From Thiohalocapsa sp. ML1 (lineage in GTDB: Bacteria; Pseudomonadota; Gammaproteobacteria; Chromatiales; Chromatiaceae), in contig NZ_JABX01000009.1 in the NCBI RefSeq assembly GCF_001469165.1, positions 62,001 through 126,000 on the forward strand: a stretch of DNA of 64,000 bases. The letters are read 5' to 3'. Both the position numbers and the translations under genes were made by a program. Position 1 is the first letter of the stretch. Each line of letters opens with the position of its first letter. The notes beneath the pieces are model-generated. The model did no database searches. It had not been told where the DNA came from and worked only from the letters and a program-made list of their open reading frames with translations. Below, one piece after another: positions 15,679 through 23,358 of the stretch.

Positions 15679-15896
15679 GGCTCTGACCCGAATGGCGCTA
15701 ACTTAAGCCTCTTGTCCATACCAATCAGATGCTTGCGGGGTAGGAAACTCTAGCGGCAGGCCGGCCCCGGCAGGGTTTCCGCCCGATTCCGCTCCCTGAG
15801 CGTCCTGCAATCTCGCGATTTCGCGACGCAGGAGGACTATAAGTTACTGATTCTTAATAGTCGGTTCTTAAGTTAGCGCCATTCGGCTCTGACCCC
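15679..15896. mobile_element. 196-bp MITE with 18-bp inverted repeats and 11-bp target duplication
   Basis: Terminal inverted repeats GAATGGCGCTAACTTAAG (15690-15707) and its perfect complement (15868-15885) bound 196 bp of noncoding DNA. Identical direct repeats GGCTCTGACCC flank the element at 15679-15689 and 15886-15896. Long target duplications of 10-13 bp are typical of IS4-group elements, so this is probably a non-autonomous derivative mobilised by an IS4-type transposase. It abuts the cut end of an IS91 transposase frame. Confidence 0.85.
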
Positions 15897-16379
15897 TTTT
15901 CCCTCTATGCCGAGATCCCCATCCCAGCGCTTGCGGGCGAAGGTCTGCAGTGTTTCGGCGGCGGCGCGCATGAGCGCCGCGTAGACCGCGCTCGGGTGGT
16001 ACTGCACCAGGCGGTCGAGGGCGTCGGGCAGGGTGAAGACGAGGTGGAAGTACTGGATCGGCAGCAGTTCCAGCTCTCGCGCATCGACCCAGGCGGCGCG
16101 CTGGGAGGCGCGGCACTTGGGGCAGTGGCGATTGCGGCAGGAGTTGTAGCTGATCTCGGTGTGGCCGCACCGGTCGCACTGATCGACATGGCCGCCGAGG
16201 GCGTTGGTGCGGCAGGTCTCGATGGCGTGCAGGGCGCGGCCTTGCTCGAAGCTCTGGTGGTAGCGGGCGCGGTAGTCGTTGCCGTACAGCCGAACTACTT
16301 CGGCCAGCTCGAACGCGGGCGGGTCGTAGTCGGCCGGGAATTCGCGGCGAATCTCGGCCGATTCGAGGCGGCTGCTCAT
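15873..16379 (-). pseudogene. IS91-family transposase, N-terminal fragment
   Basis: 168 codons of the IS91 transposase N-terminus: the cysteine-rich zinc-binding region CRTNALGGHVDQCDRCGHTE and SYNSCRNRHCPKCRASQRAA, then LPIQYFHLVFTLPDALDRLV, which leads into the rolling-circle catalytic domain. Full-length proteins are about 350-400 aa. Homology ends near GDLGIEG and the frame then reads into the MITE (last residues RAEWR) and stops. The HUH/Tyr catalytic residues are lost. No oriIS/terIS ends were identified. Confidence 0.8.
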
Positions 16380-16657
16380 CCATGCAGTATAGTCCGCTCG
16401 GCGGAGCGCGTCGCTTCGGGTGGTTATGTGCGAATGATCTATAAGTGAATCAGTCGCTTGCGCGCGCGTCCTTGGCGGGGACTGTTTATTTACTTAGTTC
16501 AACGTGTAATGGACAGAATCAGAAATATCAGACTATCCACAATGTGCCGCTCTTGAGCTAGACACACTGTAGCCAGTCAGTGAACTGTCGGCCGTCGCCG
16601 GCGACCCGCCGGCATCCTCTGCTCCCTGATCCGGTCCTACGAGAACGAAGCTAGCCC
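16380..16657. other. AT-richer intergenic spacer, no gene recognised
   Basis: About 280 bp between the IS91 fragment and the broken integrase. Bases around 16480-16560 are clearly less GC-rich than the surroundings, consistent with foreign origin. No coding or RNA signature was found. Confidence 0.4.
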
Positions 16658-17110
16658 ATGTCGGAGCCCGCGACAACCGTCCAGCAGACAATCGGTGCCT
16701 TCTGGACCCAGTTTTTGACGCTGGTCACGAATAGGGTATGCGGGAGGACGCGCATCCCTGGTCGGTGGTTCGCGCGGAGGGATTTGTGAAGGCCATGCAG
16801 CCACGGCGGCTGGCGGAGCTGACGCCCGCGGATATCGACTGCTACCTCGCCGCGCAGGGCCGCAACACCGGGCTTAGGCCCTGGCAGCTCGTGCAGATCG
16901 TTGATGCTATGCAGATGCTCGGGCAGACCGCGGAGGCGGCTTGGGCGGTGCGCGTGGAGTAGGCGCAGTGGCGCGGCTCGGCGAAGGGTTTGGCGTCGAG
17001 CCATCCAACCGTGGCGCGGGACGGTGCGCCCGCGCCGTCGCTGCCGGGCGGGCCGGCGCCGGGCGGGGATGGGGTGCCGGACTCGCTGCGGTGCGCAGGT
17101 TATCCGTGGC
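16658..17110 (+). pseudogene. Integron-integrase-like tyrosine recombinase, frameshifted N-terminal remnant
   Basis: An ATG at 16658 opens MSEPATTVQQTIGAFWTQFL then TLVTNR. Near 16735 the reading frame must shift to continue as HPWSVVRAEGFVKAMQPRRL, AELTPADIDCYLAAQGRN and WQLVQIVDAMQMLGQT. A TAG at 16960-16962 interrupts, and the same frame resumes as AQWRGSAKGLASSHPTVARD. This is the SAM-like core-binding domain of the long integron-type integrases seen in purple sulfur bacteria and relatives. The catalytic R..HxxR..Y domain is missing. One frameshift plus one nonsense codon make it dead. Confidence 0.65.
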
Positions 17111-17175
17111 GCAGCTCGAAGCCCGGCGGGCCAGCGGTTGCCGGCCGTGCGGGCGGGTTTGGTCAGGCAGCGGGC

Positions 17176-17862
17176 TTAGGCGGCCTGCGCTTGGCTGCGC
17201 AGTTGCGCGGCAAGCTCCGGGTGCAGGTTGAGCGCGCCGGCGAGCGTATCCAAATAGGCCTGCTCGTCGGGGTTGGCCGTGTCGATGACGAAGAGCGATG
17301 CGAGGTAGACCTCGGCGGCGGCCTCCGGGGAGTCGGCGCCGGCGGCGATCTCCTGCACGTCCAGCGGGCGGGCGAGCTCGGCCTCCATCATGAGGCGAGT
17401 GTCGTCGTCGAGGCCGAGGCTGGCGAGTGAGCCCTGGATGGCGGCGCGCTCTGCGTCGTCGATATGGCCGTCGGCCTTGGCGGCGGCGATCATGGCCCTG
17501 AACAGCAGATGACTGCGCTCCTCCTGTTGCGCGCCCGGCAGCTCGGCCACCGGCGTGCCCGGGTTCGCGGTGTCGCCCTGGTCTGCCTGCCAGGTCTTGA
17601 AGGCGTCGAACGCGACCTTGCCGAGCAGCCCGAGGCCGCCCAGCGCGGCGGCGCTGCCGGAGAGCTTGCGCCCGGCTTTGGTGCCGAGCAGCGCCACCAG
17701 TGCGCCGCCCGCGAGGGCGCCCTTGCCGAGGTTGTTGAGCAAAGCGTCGCGCTCGGGTCCGGCCTCCGGCAGCTTGAGGTGTTGGTCGGCGAGGCTCGAT
17801 CCCTGCGCCGTGAGCTGTTTGCCGGCGGCGAGCATCTGGTCGAGCATGTCTTTGAAGGCCAT
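17176..17862 (-). CDS. DUF533 / TerB-like inner-membrane protein (YebE family)
   Basis: 228-aa protein. The N-terminal helix (MAFKDMLDQMLAAGK) is followed by a glycine-rich hydrophobic segment (about 48-80: LGKGALAGGALVALLG, ALGGLGLLGKVAFDAF). A TerB-like helical domain occupies about 118-225, with LLFRAMIAAAKADGHIDDAE marking the family's acidic metal-binding helix. YebE-type proteins are envelope-stress associated in enterics, and their biochemical role is unknown. Its 3' end lies close to the integrase remnant, marking the edge of the decayed region. Confidence 0.85.
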   Translation of the reverse strand: MAFKDMLDQMLAAGKQLTAQGSSLADQHLKLPEAGPERDALLNNLGKGALAGGALVALLGTKAGRKLSGSAAALGGLGLLGKVAFDAFKTWQADQGDTANPGTPVAELPGAQQEERSHLLFRAMIAAAKADGHIDDAERAAIQGSLASLGLDDDTRLMMEAELARPLDVQEIAAGADSPEAAAEVYLASLFVIDTANPDEQAYLDTLAGALNLHPELAAQLRSQAQAA

Positions 17863-18007
17863 GGCGGATATCCTCTGAGTGTGGTGATCTTGACGGCCAT
17901 TGCGGGCCGGCAGAGTCTAGCGCCATTCGCTTGCGGACTGGTGACCGAGCAATGAGGAAATTGCAAGACGATACCGGCGCTTGTCGCCCGCAGGCCGACA
18001 TCGGCTG

Positions 18008-18580
18008 ATGCAGATTCAGGCCCTGCTGCTCGCCGCCGGCGCGGGGCGTCGCTTCGGCGCCGACAAGCTCGCGGCGCGGCTCCCGGACGGCACGCCGGTG
18101 GGCGTCGCCGCCGCACGGAATCTGCTGGCGGCTGGCCGCGAGGTGCTGGCCGTGGTGCGCGCCGCGGAGGACGGCATCGGGCCGCTGCTGGCGGCGCTCG
18201 GCGTGCGCGTGGTCGGCTGTGCCGAGGCCGAGCTGGGCATGGGGCACAGCCTGGCCTGCGGGGTGCGGGCATCTCCCGAGGCCGACGGCTGGCTGGTGGC
18301 GCTGGCGGACATGCCCCGGGTGCAGCCCGCGAGCATCGCGGCGGTGGCCGCCGCGCTGGCCGGCGGTGCGGCACTTGCGGCGCCGGTGCTGGCGGGGCGA
18401 CGCGGCCATCCGGTGGGCTTCGCGGGGTGTTGGCGCGAGCAGTTGCTTGCGCTCCGCGGCGACACCGGCGCGCGGGCGTTGCTGGCAGAGCATCCGGGCC
18501 GCATTGTCGGCGTGCCGGTGGACGACCCGGGCGTGCTGCGCGATGTCGATGTGCCGGCGGACCTGGATGCTTGGGCCTAG
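18008..18580 (+). CDS. MocA-like molybdenum cofactor nucleotidyltransferase
   Basis: 191-aa MobA/MocA-type NTP transferase. The N-terminal nucleotide-binding loop is LLLAAGAGRRFGADKLAARL, the metal-binding ADMP motif is in WLVALADMPRVQPASI, and GRRGHPVGFAGCWREQLLAL precedes the C-terminal GDTGAR. The fit is to MocA (CTP:molybdopterin cytidylyltransferase), which makes molybdopterin cytosine dinucleotide for xanthine-oxidase-type enzymes. No such enzyme is in the window. The ATG at 18008 is chosen because it begins at the first strand. A palindromic repeat follows directly. Confidence 0.8.
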   Translation: MQIQALLLAAGAGRRFGADKLAARLPDGTPVGVAAARNLLAAGREVLAVVRAAEDGIGPLLAALGVRVVGCAEAELGMGHSLACGVRASPEADGWLVALADMPRVQPASIAAVAAALAGGAALAAPVLAGRRGHPVGFAGCWREQLLALRGDTGARALLAEHPGRIVGVPVDDPGVLRDVDVPADLDAWA

Positions 18581-18591
18581 ACGCCTGGAGC

Positions 18592-18660
18592 AGGGCCGAG
18601 GGCCGAGGGCCGATGGCCGAGGTCCAAAGCGGCCCTCCTCGGCCCTCGGCCCTCGGCCCT
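18592..18660. repeat. Composite palindromic element, copy b (hairpin only)
   Basis: Three GGGCCGA units at 18592-18613 face three TCGGCCC units at 18637-18660, able to form a long GC hairpin just after mocA. The leader seen in copies a and f is absent. It may terminate mocA transcription. Confidence 0.75.
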
Positions 18661-18765
18661 TCTTCACGCTGTTCCTGCCACGCGGCACGGCACCGGCGCC
18701 TTGCTTGCAGGTCCAACTATGGCAAGTTGCTTTACCATGAAAGTCGCGCGCGGCGCGCTCCTTAG

Positions 18766-18800
18766 TCCCCCTCTCCCCCTGGGAGAGGGCCGGGGTGAGG
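18766..18800. repeat. CCCTCTCCC / GGGAGAGGG dispersed repeat
   Basis: CCCCCTCTCCCCCTGGGAGA then GGGCCGGGGTGAGGG forms a short hairpin. This type of repeat is widespread in proteobacterial intergenic DNA. It lies upstream of the VWA gene. Confidence 0.6.
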
Positions 18801-18938
18801 GAAACGGCCATGGCGAGCAGCGCCTTTCATCCTCCGGGGTGGCGCTGGTCGCCATGGCCGTTAGCATGCCCCGCATCGGCGGCTGGTCCGGCGCAGAGAC
18901 CGACCCGCCGCCGAGGGAAACCGGACCACGAGACCACG

Positions 18939-19649
18939 ATGAGTGCACCCCGCAAAGACCTGGACACCCCCGCGTCGTCCCGCGACGTTGACGCCTTTCT
19001 CTCGCAGGTGGCGAGTACGCCGCAGCGACGGCCCGCCGGGCCGCGCGGGCGGCTGATCTTCGCGATGGACGCCACCGCGAGTCGCGAGCCGAGCTGGGAC
19101 CGCGCCGCGAGCATCCAGGCCGCGATGTTCCAGGAGACCCGTGACCTGGGCGGGCTGGAGGTGCAGCTCGTGCACTACGGCGGCTTCCGGGAATTTTCGG
19201 CCTCGCCCTGGTACGCCAGCGCGGAGGAGCTGCTGCCGCGTATGACCCGCGTCTTCTGCGCCGCCGGGCTCACGCAGATCGCCCGCGTGCTCGACCACGC
19301 CAAGGCCGAGGCCGGCCGCGGGCCGGTGCAGGCGCTGGTGTTTATCGGCGACTGCGTGGAAGAGGATCACGACGCGCTGGCCGGTCGCGCCGGTGAGCTG
19401 GGCCTGCTCGGCGTGCCCGTGTTCGTGTTCCAGGAGGGGCGCGAGCCGGGTGCCGAGCGGGTGCTGCGGGACATTGCGCGGCTGTCCGGCGGTGCCTGGT
19501 GCCCGCTGGACACCAATAGTCCGCAGGCGCTGAAGGACCTGCTCAGCGCCGTTGCCGTGTTCGCAGCGGGCGGGCGGCGCGCGCTGACGGACTTCGGGCG
19601 CAAGCGCGGCGGTGCGGTGCTGGCGCTGACGCGGCAGTTGGAGCGGTGA
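18939..19649 (+). CDS. VWA-domain-like protein of unknown function
   Basis: 236-aa soluble protein. After a polar N-terminus (about 1-40), GRLIFAMDATASREPSWDRA carries a MIDAS-like D-x-T-x-S in a von Willebrand factor A fold. LVFIGDCVEEDHDALAGRAG and LGVPVFVFQEGREPGAERVL give the alternating strands and helices, ending with GGAWCPLDTNSPQALKDLLS. The frame is open upstream, but the ATG at 18939 starts the conserved part. A DnaJ-domain membrane protein follows, and the two probably work together. No partner substrate can be named. Confidence 0.7.
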   Translation: MSAPRKDLDTPASSRDVDAFLSQVASTPQRRPAGPRGRLIFAMDATASREPSWDRAASIQAAMFQETRDLGGLEVQLVHYGGFREFSASPWYASAEELLPRMTRVFCAAGLTQIARVLDHAKAEAGRGPVQALVFIGDCVEEDHDALAGRAGELGLLGVPVFVFQEGREPGAERVLRDIARLSGGAWCPLDTNSPQALKDLLSAVAVFAAGGRRALTDFGRKRGGAVLALTRQLER

Positions 19650-19698
19650 TGGGCTTGGGCTTGGGCTTGGGCTTGGGGTCGGGCTTGGGGCTGGAATT
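19650..19698. repeat. GGGCTT hexamer tandem repeat
   Basis: Four or more GGGCTT units, then variants (GGGGTC, GGGCTTGGGGCTGG), occupy the 73-bp gap between the VWA and J-domain genes. It is one of several six-base tandem tracts in this window. Confidence 0.75.
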
Positions 19699-19722
19699 GG
19701 TCTCTGAACGGGGAGGGTGCCG

Positions 19723-20508
19723 ATGGGCCGGCTGATTGTACTGCTCGCGCTCGTCGCCGCGGTCTGGTGGTTTCTGTATTGGTTTCGCAGCACGCCCGCG
19801 CATCAAGTGGCGGCGGTGCTGCGCAAGGCGTTCATCTGGGGCGCCGTGGCGCTGGTGATCCTGGCCGTCGTGTCCGGCCGGCTCAACCCGATATTCGCGG
19901 CCGTTGCCGCTGCAGTGCCGGTGCTGTTTCGCGCGCTGAACCTGCTGCGGATGCTGCCGGCGCTGCAACGGCTGTTGCAATCGTTGGGGCTCGTTGCACC
20001 GGGCACGGCAGCGGGCGGCGGGGCCGGCGGCGGCCCGGGCGCCGGTTCGGCCGGCGGGCAGTCGTCCATCCGCACCCGCTATCTGGACATGACGCTGGAG
20101 CATGCCAACGGCACCCTCGACGGCCGCGTGCGCGAGGGGCCGTTCTCGGGTCAGCGCCTGTCTGCGCTGGCGCTGCCGCAGCTCTTACGGATGCTGGAGC
20201 TATACCAGGAGGCGGACGCCCGCTCCGCCGCCGTGCTCACGGCGTATCTGGACCGCGAGCACGGCGATGACTGGCGCGAGGCCGTGGCCGCTGGTGCGGG
20301 CGGCAGCAGCAGCGGGCAGGCGCCGGCGCGCGGCGGCATGAGTAAGGAGGACGCCTGGTCCATCCTGGGTCTAACGCCCGGCGCTACTGCCGAGGACGTG
20401 CGCGCCGCGCATCGCCGCCTGATGCAGCGCCTGCACCCGGACCGCGGCGGCAGTGACTACCTGGCCGCGCAGATCAACGCCGCGAAGGATCTGCTGTTGG
20501 GGGAGTGA
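19723..20508 (+). CDS. Membrane-anchored J-domain protein (DnaJ C-terminal type)
   Basis: 261-aa protein with two N-terminal transmembrane segments (about 3-20 and 33-72), a Gly-rich linker (about 95-115), a middle domain (IRTRYLDMTLEHANGTLDGR, then LPQLLRMLELYQEADARSAA) and a C-terminal J-domain (about 205-261: EDAWSILGLTPGATAEDVRA, HPD in RLHPDRGGSDYLAAQINAAK). The layout recalls TIM14/Pam18-like cochaperones that recruit Hsp70 at a membrane. GGGAGG lies six bases before the ATG at 19723. It follows the VWA gene across a hexamer repeat. Confidence 0.8.
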   Translation: MGRLIVLLALVAAVWWFLYWFRSTPAHQVAAVLRKAFIWGAVALVILAVVSGRLNPIFAAVAAAVPVLFRALNLLRMLPALQRLLQSLGLVAPGTAAGGGAGGGPGAGSAGGQSSIRTRYLDMTLEHANGTLDGRVREGPFSGQRLSALALPQLLRMLELYQEADARSAAVLTAYLDREHGDDWREAVAAGAGGSSSGQAPARGGMSKEDAWSILGLTPGATAEDVRAAHRRLMQRLHPDRGGSDYLAAQINAAKDLLLGE

Positions 20509-20535
20509 GGGAGGATGCTCAGTTTGTGCCAGCCG

Positions 20536-20625
20536 TATCGAAATCGACGTCGCAATCGCTATCGCTATCGCTATCGATATCGATATCGCAATCGACGCTG
20601 AGCGACTTCGCACGACACCAGTGTC
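20536..20625. repeat. CGCTAT/CGATAT hexamers plus partial GAGCGACATCGC-type element
   Basis: The tract (CGCTAT)x3 then (CGATAT)x2 leads into GACGCTGAGCGACTTCGCAC and GACACCAGTGT, a diverged copy of the element at 33.33-33.48 and 28.07-28.20 kb. A pyrimidine run of CCCTCTCCCGCTCCCGC type follows to about 20680. Confidence 0.6.
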
Positions 20626-20693
20626 TATCGATCCCGCTCCCTCTCCCGCTCCCGCACCTGCACCCACCCCCACCCCAATCGACTGAGCTTGTT

Positions 20694-20957
20694 ATGCCGA
20701 CGCCCCGCAAAGCCCCATCGCTCCTGGCCATCTCCATCGCCTGGTCCGCCGCCATCGCCTTCGTCATGACGGCCGTCACCTTTCTGCATCAGACGCCGGG
20801 CGAGGTTGCCAACGCGGCCGGCGACCTCGGCCCGGGGCAGGTGGGCATGCTGTTTCTGGCCTGGTTCGTCGCCGCCGAGCTTACGCTGCTCATTGGCGGC
20901 GGCCTGTATCTGGGCGTGACGCTGTTGCTGCGTGGGGGGCGGCAGGGGCGCGGCTGA
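20694..20957 (+). CDS. Small two-helix membrane protein, unknown
   Basis: 87-aa protein with two hydrophobic segments (LLAISIAWSAAIAFVMTAVT and VGMLFLAWFVAAELTLLIGG) and a short basic tail. No family is recognised. It sits between the J-domain gene and the lipid cassette, all on the plus strand. The ATG at 20694 is chosen because upstream codons translate repeat DNA. Confidence 0.6.
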   Translation: MPTPRKAPSLLAISIAWSAAIAFVMTAVTFLHQTPGEVANAAGDLGPGQVGMLFLAWFVAAELTLLIGGGLYLGVTLLLRGGRQGRG

Positions 20958-21028
20958 GTGCGGGCTGCTGACCTTCAGCAGGCGATTGCGCGCACCCCCG
21001 GATGGGTGATTCGCCTACACTTGCGCCC

Positions 21029-21685
21029 ATGCCGACCCCTGCCCGCAGACCGCTCAAGACCCGCGGCACCGCCTGGGCCGGCGCGCTCGCGCGCGCGCTG
21101 GTGCGAGCGCGCGTGGCGCCGAACACCATCTCCGTCGCGAGCATGCTGTTTGCCTCGCTCGGTGCGGCCGCGCTGCTCGGCGCCGCGGCGGCCGGCCCTG
21201 GCGCGCGAGGCAGCCTCTTTGTGCTCGCGGCCGTTTGTGTTCAGTTGCGGCTGCTGGCGAACATGCTGGACGGCATGGTCGCGCTGGAGGGCGGCCTGGG
21301 CGGCCCGGATGGCCCCGTGTTCAACGAGCTTCCGGACCGCATCGCCGATCCGCTGCTGATCGTGCCCGCCGGCTACGCGTGCGGGCTCGCGTGGTCCGTG
21401 GAGCTGGCCTGGACGGCCGGCCTGCTCGCGCTGCTCACGGCCTATATCCGCTGCCAGTGCGCGGCGCTCGGCGTCGCCGAGGACTTTCGCGGGCCCATGG
21501 CCAAGCCGCACCGCATGGCTGCGCTGACCCTGGGGCTGTTGCTCGCGGCGGCGCTGATCCCGGCCGGTTGGGACGGCCAAGTGCTCATGCTCACGCTGCT
21601 GGTGCTGGTGCTCGGCACGGCCTGGACGGCCGCCCGCCGCGCCTGGCGCCTGATCGCCACGCTACGGGCCGGGCCGGGAGCATGA
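21029..21685 (+). CDS. CDP-alcohol phosphatidyltransferase family protein with altered motif (YnbA-like)
   Basis: 218-aa membrane enzyme with about six helices. The family signature D-x2-D-G-x2-A-R-x8-9-G-x3-D-x3-D appears here as NMLDGMVALEGG, then GPVFNELPDRIAD. Asn replaces the first and third aspartates and Leu replaces Arg. Such Asn variants recall the YnbA-like branch encoded with acyltransferase and CdsA-like genes. Canonical members transfer a phosphatidyl group to an alcohol. The product here is unknown. It overlaps the next gene by four bases. Confidence 0.75.
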   Translation: MPTPARRPLKTRGTAWAGALARALVRARVAPNTISVASMLFASLGAAALLGAAAAGPGARGSLFVLAAVCVQLRLLANMLDGMVALEGGLGGPDGPVFNELPDRIADPLLIVPAGYACGLAWSVELAWTAGLLALLTAYIRCQCAALGVAEDFRGPMAKPHRMAALTLGLLLAAALIPAGWDGQVLMLTLLVLVLGTAWTAARRAWRLIATLRAGPGA

Positions 21686-22362
21686 CGGCGCCGCGCGCAT
21701 CCGCCCGGCTCGCCGCGGGCCTGCTGGTGGTGCTGACCCGGCTGGTGACCGGCGTTCGCGCGCATGGGCCGGGGGTGGCGGAGCTGGCCGCCGCGGGCGT
21801 GCGGCAGCGCGTGTACTTCGCCAATCACACGAGTCACCTGGATGCGCTCGTCATCTGGTCCACGCTGCCGCCGGCAGCGCGCGTGCGCACCCGCCCGGTG
21901 GCGGCGCAGGACTATTGGGATCGGCCGGGGCTGCGACGCTGGGTCGCCGTCGATGTGCTCAATGCGCTGTGTATCCCGCGGGGTGCGCAGGCGGCGCGGG
22001 ATGCCCTGCACCGGCTGGACGCTGCGCTCGGTGCCGGTGACTCGCTGATCCTGTTTCCGGAGGGCACGCGCGGCGACGGCGACGCGCTCGCGACGCTGAA
22101 GCCGGGGCTCCATCGCATTGCCGAGCGGCACCCCGGCGTTGATCTGGTGCCCGTGCATCTGGAGAACCTGAGCCGCATCCTGCCCAAGGGCGAGGTGCTG
22201 CCGGTGCCGCTCATCGGCCGCGCGCTGTTCGGTGTTGCGATCCGGCTTGAGCCGGGCGAGGGCCGCGAGGCCTTCCTCGGCCGCGCGCGGGATTGCCTGC
22301 TGGCGCTGCGCGCGCAGTGCGCGGGTGGCGCTCGGCAGGCGGGCGCCGCGCCATGTCCGTGA
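21682..22362 (+). CDS. 1-acyl-glycerol-3-phosphate acyltransferase family protein
   Basis: 226-aa LPLAT-family acyltransferase with block I NHTSHLD (H-x4-D), block III LILFPEGTRGDGDALATLKP and block IV-like VDLVPVHLENLSRILPKGE. The family acylates lysophosphatidate or related lysolipids at the inner membrane. Only one weak N-terminal hydrophobic stretch (LAAGLLVVLTRLV) is present. The ATG overlaps the upstream stop, and the stop overlaps the next start by 10 bp, so the three lipid genes are translationally coupled. Confidence 0.85.
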   Translation: MTAPRASARLAAGLLVVLTRLVTGVRAHGPGVAELAAAGVRQRVYFANHTSHLDALVIWSTLPPAARVRTRPVAAQDYWDRPGLRRWVAVDVLNALCIPRGAQAARDALHRLDAALGAGDSLILFPEGTRGDGDALATLKPGLHRIAERHPGVDLVPVHLENLSRILPKGEVLPVPLIGRALFGVAIRLEPGEGREAFLGRARDCLLALRAQCAGGARQAGAAPCP

Positions 22363-23336
22363 GCTTCGACGCCGAGACGCTGTGGCTCATCGGCGGCGTG
22401 ATCGCGCTGCTGTCGGTGGCGAGCGTCGTCGGCTGGCGGCTGCAACGGCGCGAGCGCGCCGGCAGCGGGCAGGGCGTCGATCAGGACGTCGATCCGAGCA
22501 AGCGCGCCGCCGTCATCGCGAACCTCAACGCCCGCATCCGCGCCTGGTGGGTGATGATCGCGGTCTTCGTCGCGGCGCTCGCCACCGGCGGCATCGGCTC
22601 CGTGGTGCTGTTCGCGCTGTTGTCGTTTGTGGCGCTGCGGGAGCTGATTACGCTGACGCCGACGCGCCGCGGCGACCATCGGGCGCTGTTCTGGGCATTT
22701 TTCGTGTTCATCCCGGTGCAGTACGGCTTCGTCGCTGGCGGCTGGTACGGGATGTTCGCGATCTTTATCCCCGTCTATGCCTTCCTGTTCATACCGCTGC
22801 GCAGCGCGCTGGCCGGGGACACGCAGGACTTTCTCGCCCGCACCGCCAAGATCCAGTGGGGGCTCATGCTCGCCGTGTACTGCGTGAGCCATGCGCCGGC
22901 GCTGTTGATGCTGCAGATCCCGGGCTACGAGCACGAGGGCGCCAAGCTGCTGCTGTTTCTGGTGGTGGTCGTGCAGCTCAGCGACGTGCTGCAGTACGTC
23001 TTCGGCAAGACCCTCGGCCGGCGGCCCGTCGCACCGACGGTGAGCCCCAATAAGACCGTTGAGGGCACGCTCTACGGCATCGGTGCCGCATCGCTCGCGG
23101 GCGCGGGGCTCTGGTGGATCACGCCCTTTAGCCCGCTAGGGGCCTTGGCCATTGCGCTGGCCATCACTTGCGCCGGCTTCGCGGGCGGTCTGGTGCTCTC
23201 CGCCATCAAGCGCGACCTGGGCGTGAAGGACTTCGGCAGCCTCATCGAGGGCCACGGCGGCGTGCTGGACCGCATCGACTCCCTGTGCTTCGCGGCGCCG
23301 TTGTACTTTCACCTCGTGCGCTTCTTGTATACCTGA
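22353..23336 (+). CDS. Phosphatidate cytidylyltransferase family protein (second CdsA-like, YnbB type)
   Basis: 327-aa polytopic protein with about eight helices. The CdsA signature occurs at the C-terminal half: VFGKTLGRRPVAPTVSPNKT, VEGTLYGIGAASLAGAG, and AIKRDLGVKDFGSLIEGHGG then VLDRIDSLCFAAP. CdsA makes CDP-diacylglycerol from phosphatidate and CTP. A separate housekeeping cdsA is at 42541-43368, so this copy probably supplies a dedicated CDP-lipid to the CDP-alcohol transferase two genes upstream. It converges on the SulP gene. Confidence 0.85.
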   Translation: MSVSFDAETLWLIGGVIALLSVASVVGWRLQRRERAGSGQGVDQDVDPSKRAAVIANLNARIRAWWVMIAVFVAALATGGIGSVVLFALLSFVALRELITLTPTRRGDHRALFWAFFVFIPVQYGFVAGGWYGMFAIFIPVYAFLFIPLRSALAGDTQDFLARTAKIQWGLMLAVYCVSHAPALLMLQIPGYEHEGAKLLLFLVVVVQLSDVLQYVFGKTLGRRPVAPTVSPNKTVEGTLYGIGAASLAGAGLWWITPFSPLGALAIALAITCAGFAGGLVLSAIKRDLGVKDFGSLIEGHGGVLDRIDSLCFAAPLYFHLVRFLYT

Positions 23337-23358
23337 ACGTAGAGGCGCCGCTACGCGC

